A DNA stretch of 64,000 nt from Cornus controversa (lineage: Eukaryota > Streptophyta > Magnoliopsida > Cornales > Cornaceae). The stretch is from positions 31,184,001 through 31,248,000 of the forward strand of contig CM048845.1 of NCBI GenBank assembly GCA_026545225.1, written 5' to 3'. The number at the start of each line of letters is the position of its first letter. Within the stretch, counting starts at the first letter, position 1. A program made the translations under genes and the position numbers. The notes under the pieces were generated by a model. It was not told the DNA's origin. It saw nothing but the letters and a program-made list of their open reading frames with translations, and did not search any database. Below are positions 61,302 to 64,000 of the stretch, piece by piece.

Positions 61302-61419
61302 AGTAGAAGCCAGAAATGGTGAACTTACCAACTTTGAAGTGCTTCAATTTCTTCAATGTAAAGGAGCTAGAAAGGATCACACACGGGTTGTTGCTACATT
61401 GACACCATCCGAGCTCAAG
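61302..61419 (+). pseudogene. Exon fragment of RNA polymerase III subunit RPC9
   Basis: After a TTGTAG acceptor the frame reads VEARNGELTNFEVLQFLQCK then GARKDHTRVVATLTPSELK and stops at a GT. Plant RPC9 (CRCP homologue, Rpb4 fold) starts MKI(I/V)KANAGALTNFEVLDFLRSRGAxKDxTRVxAxVAPSE(F/Y)KVYDYL. The exon is open but alone; neither the ATG exon nor the next exon was found. The intact subunit pairs with RPC8 in the Pol III stalk in the nucleus. Confidence 0.7.
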
Positions 61420-62149
61420 GTTGGATATTTTTATCTTTTCAGATTTGTCTAGTTTTGCTTCTTTGAAAAGTAATTGACACCTGTATGTATGAATTTGTAT
61501 ATGTCTCTACCGGTAATAACTCCATAATCATTGTTTCTAAGACACAATTCAACCTTGTTAATTGAAAAGAAGAATCTTTACAGAAGTACCTTGATTTAGA
61601 AATCCAACTCCTATCCAAATTCGTCTCCTTCAACTGTTACCTAGAGATGGTGCAATTGATGGCACTATAGAGACAGGGCCATAGAGATGAGAATCTACAA
61701 AGTATACGCAAGTAGGCTTTCTAATAGGGCCAAAACAAAAGCTTAAAAATATAAGGTGTAAACATTATGAAATGTTCAAATTTATTTACAAGAACAGATT
61801 TTGAATCATATATCTATTTTACAAAAATAAGCTAAACATATTTAAAAAGAAAAAGAAAAAATGCATAACAATAATTTAGAAATGTAATCCTTTTATCTTG
61901 ACTCATGGTGGTTGTATTTGTTTTGCACTAAAAAGTGACTCGTATGAGATCTTGTATATGTTGAAGATGAGAGCCTTTTCAATTAGTACAAAACAAGTAG
62001 CTTACTTTAAAAATAATATGAACTTCTGGCACTTGTCCATTGCAGTTAACAAAATGGATTCCCAATGGATCAACCTTTCAGTAATCTATTTCCACATTCC
62101 ATTATAGTTAACAAGTTACAATTCATAGTCCAATAAATATGGAAGCATC
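61420..62149. other. Unassigned AT-rich DNA before the gypsy LTR
   Basis: No exon recognised; no CACTA right terminus seen. Confidence 0.4.
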
Positions 62150-62924
62150 TGTAGATACATAAATTTTGTGATAGTCTTATCACCGTCTGATGGATCAACA
62201 AGTCAAATACTCCTGGTCAATTAAATTCCATGATTGCGGGTCCCATCGACGAACAAGTGTCAAAATCTTGAAGGTGCAGGCCTTCAAACAAATGTGTGAC
62301 AATTCAAATTTAAATTTGAATTTATTTCCATATAAAAAAAGATAAAATCTCTTTATTAATGAAGGTTGCCACAATTAATGGGGAGTTACCAAATTAAACT
62401 CTCACCATTTGGCCTATAAATACAAGGTCACCCTACACATTCAAGACAGAGACACAAAGAGTTCAAGAGAACACAAAAGCTCTGCCGAAGCTCTGCCTCA
62501 ACCAACACTCGAAGTTTTGAAGACGAAGAACATCAAGCACGTCACACAAGTGCTGTTCTACTTCAAAGACCTTCAACCTTCGAAGTTCTGAAGACGAAGA
62601 ACATCAAGCACGCCACACAAGTGCCGTTCTTCTCCGAAGACCTTCAATCCACCGTTCGAGATCAAGCTCTATCAGCCCTCGATCGAAAATCCAGTCAAGC
62701 CTTCCTCAATCCTGAAGTTTTGAAGAAAGCTCGTCACTACCGGTTCAAGAACAAGCTTTCGAAGCCCTTGTACCAAACATCAAGGAGATTGAATTAGAGG
62801 AAGATTCTTTATTGTAAAAGAATCGACCACAGAGAATTGTACCCATTTTTCTCAAATTAATAAAATCGATTGTTTGTTACTCAATTTCGTTCCTAGATTT
62901 TCGGACACGAAATTTGTGTGTACA
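62150..62924 (+). repeat. 5' LTR of the gypsy element
   Basis: Starts TGTAGATACATAAATTTTGT and ends GTGTGTACA (TGTA...TACA ends). It contains a TATA box (TATAAATA, 62415-62422), a polyadenylation-type AATAAA (62859-62864) and a diverged tandem duplication of about 75-80 bp (62505-62650) with GAAGACGAAGAACATCAAGC in both copies. Confidence 0.85.
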
Positions 62925-63010
62925 AATTTCTGGCACGCCCGGTGGGACCTCTCTGCCTCTCATCTCTATCTCCTTAATCAATTTGTCAACGATTTTCCTC
63001 GCTTGCATCG

Positions 63011-64000
63011 ATGACCCCCAAGAAGGTTCAACTCGGTCAAGGCTCAAAGAGTGTTGTCAAGAACGTTGCCGTTGCAACAATCAACAACTCTCTCGGTAAG
63101 AATGTTATGGCTCCATCAAGTGGTAGCAGCACCTCTACTGGACCAACAACTCGCAGCAAAACAAAGACAACTACTTCTCTAGCACAGAAACAAAGCGGGG
63201 CGGATGTCAACTCAACCAAGCCGGCAAGTGCAAAAGCTCATCAGCCATTTATCACCCTCGAGTCCCTGAGGATGATGAACTTCAACACCACAAGTCTTGA
63301 AGTTTCTCCAATTTCTGAAGGCTCTTTTTCGAAAGACATGTCACCTCGCTCATCTCACTCTATGTCGAATTCTAATTTGAGTACGGGATCTCGCTCAGTT
63401 TCCTCCCCTGGATCTCCGAGAGAGTTAATTTCTCCAAGGTATTTAGATTCCCAGACGCAATCACAATCGACCAACATGCAAATTATGATGACCGATACAG
63501 CTTCGGTAGAGGAACAACTTGCGACCATGGCTCCTGCTATTGAAAAGCTCACCAAAACCGTCGAAGAAAAAGACTTGCAGATTGCTTCCCTCATGAATAG
63601 GTTGGAAACTCAAAAATCTAAGGAGTCAAGTTAAGAACTCTCACACCCTCCCGGTTTCACACCACAAGGGACCATGGCAAACAAGGCTCACCATGCAAGC
63701 GCATCCGAGCAAAGGGCAAATCATCCCAGTTTTGCCCCCTCTATCGCTTCGTTGTCCGTTCAACAACTTCAAGACATGATCACTAATACGATCAGATCAC
63801 AGTATGGCGGTGTTTCTCAAAGCTCGCTCATGTATTCGAAGCCTTACACAAGACGAATTGACAACATGAGGATGCCAGCTGGGTATCAACCTCCCAAGCT
63901 TCAACAATTCGATGGAAAGGGCAACCCTAAACAATACATCGCTCATTTTGTCGAAACTTGCAATAATGTCGGAACTGAGGGTGATCTTCTGGTAAAACAG
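63011..64000 (+). CDS. gag region of the gypsy element (partial)
   Basis: The region opens with ATG 63011 (MTPKKVQLGQGSKSVVKN), Ser/Thr-rich and low in complexity, with a coiled-coil stretch (EEQLATMAPAIEKLTKTVEE) near 63510-63570. It continues towards the retrotrans_gag domain at 63880-64000. Gag forms the particle in which reverse transcription takes place. The remainder of the polyprotein lies outside the window. Confidence 0.75.

Larger units (their letters stand above)
41716..62149 (+). mobile_element. Putative large CACTA element with captured host exons (right end not seen)
   Basis: The left end is CATTACAAGAAATT at 41716, followed by a subterminal array of GGACGGTA/CGTCACTA motifs. 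The transposase gene TNPD follows on the same strand (53201-56918). Between and after these lie exon-sized pieces of at least eight host genes. A LINE is inserted at 49494-52662. No matching right terminus was found before the gypsy LTR at 62150, so the right limit given here is only where other sequence begins. It is inferred as one element from the terminus plus transposase. The fragments beyond 57 kb could instead belong to flanking DNA. Confidence 0.4.
62150..64000 (+). mobile_element. Ty3/gypsy retrotransposon, 5' part, cut by the window edge
   Basis: The 5' LTR is 62150-62924, followed by a primer-site region (TGGCACGCCCGGTGGGA at 62931) and a coding region opening at 63011. Towards the edge the gag frame reads PPKLQQFDGKGNPKQYIAHF and VETCNNVGTEGDLLVKQ, the retrotransposon gag (capsid) region of plant gypsy elements. 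The visible part looks structurally ordinary; age cannot be judged without the 3' LTR. Confidence 0.85.

Overview
The window is nuclear DNA of a flowering plant, probably a eudicot. The evidence is AT-rich intergenic sequence with many (AT)n tracts, plant CACTA (En/Spm) transposons, plant Ty3/gypsy LTR elements with a tRNA-Met primer site, a plant L1-type LINE, and exon fragments of plant-typical genes (CSLC, UXS, WAK, GLR, LIFEGUARD). I see no intact host gene. The window is mainly nested mobile elements plus fragments of host genes. Calls are by eye; no alignments or database searches were run.

Left part (1-13.5 kb): a CACTA element with both termini and an ATA target duplication (350-6701) carries remains of a TNPA-like (Transposase_24) gene. 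To its right lie one exon of a soluble inorganic pyrophosphatase gene (7636-7701), a probable Copia remnant whose LTR end and primer site fall at 10512-10527, and unassigned sequence. A second CACTA terminus (25090-25506) has no visible partner.

13.5-25.5 kb: a 10.6 kb LTR retrotransposon (13538-24125) has 3.2 kb LTRs, a TGTTA target duplication, a tRNA-Met primer site and a polypurine tract, but no gag-pol: a Tekay/Del-like LARD. It carries one tandem array inside and another in each LTR.

25.5-41.2 kb: two solo LTRs of a related family in opposite orientation (27075-30107, TSD GATAG; 32024-35341, TSD AATTG), a third related LTR (38303-41170), and an older repeat with two tandem arrays. Between them lie a broken gene of a small plant-specific family (36116-36562) and a broken glutamate-receptor-like fragment (37681-37920). 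All of these long LTRs share two blocks that look like the ends of a GC-AG intron.

41.7-62.1 kb: the most unusual part. A CACTA terminus (41716) is followed by a multi-exon TNPD transposase gene (53201-56918). Around this gene are exon-sized pieces of at least eight unrelated host genes: INDH/NUBPL, LIFEGUARD, CSLC, UXS, a WAK-type EGF exon, beta-hexosaminidase, a clustered-mitochondria (FRIENDLY) gene and RPC9. Most keep splice sites, so they look copied at DNA level. This fits a gene-fragment-capturing CACTA of the Tgm-Express1/Tpn1 kind, although no right terminus is visible. A dead L1-type LINE (49494-52662) sits inside it.

Right edge (62150-64000): the 5' LTR, primer site and gag start of another Ty3/gypsy element that runs out of the window.
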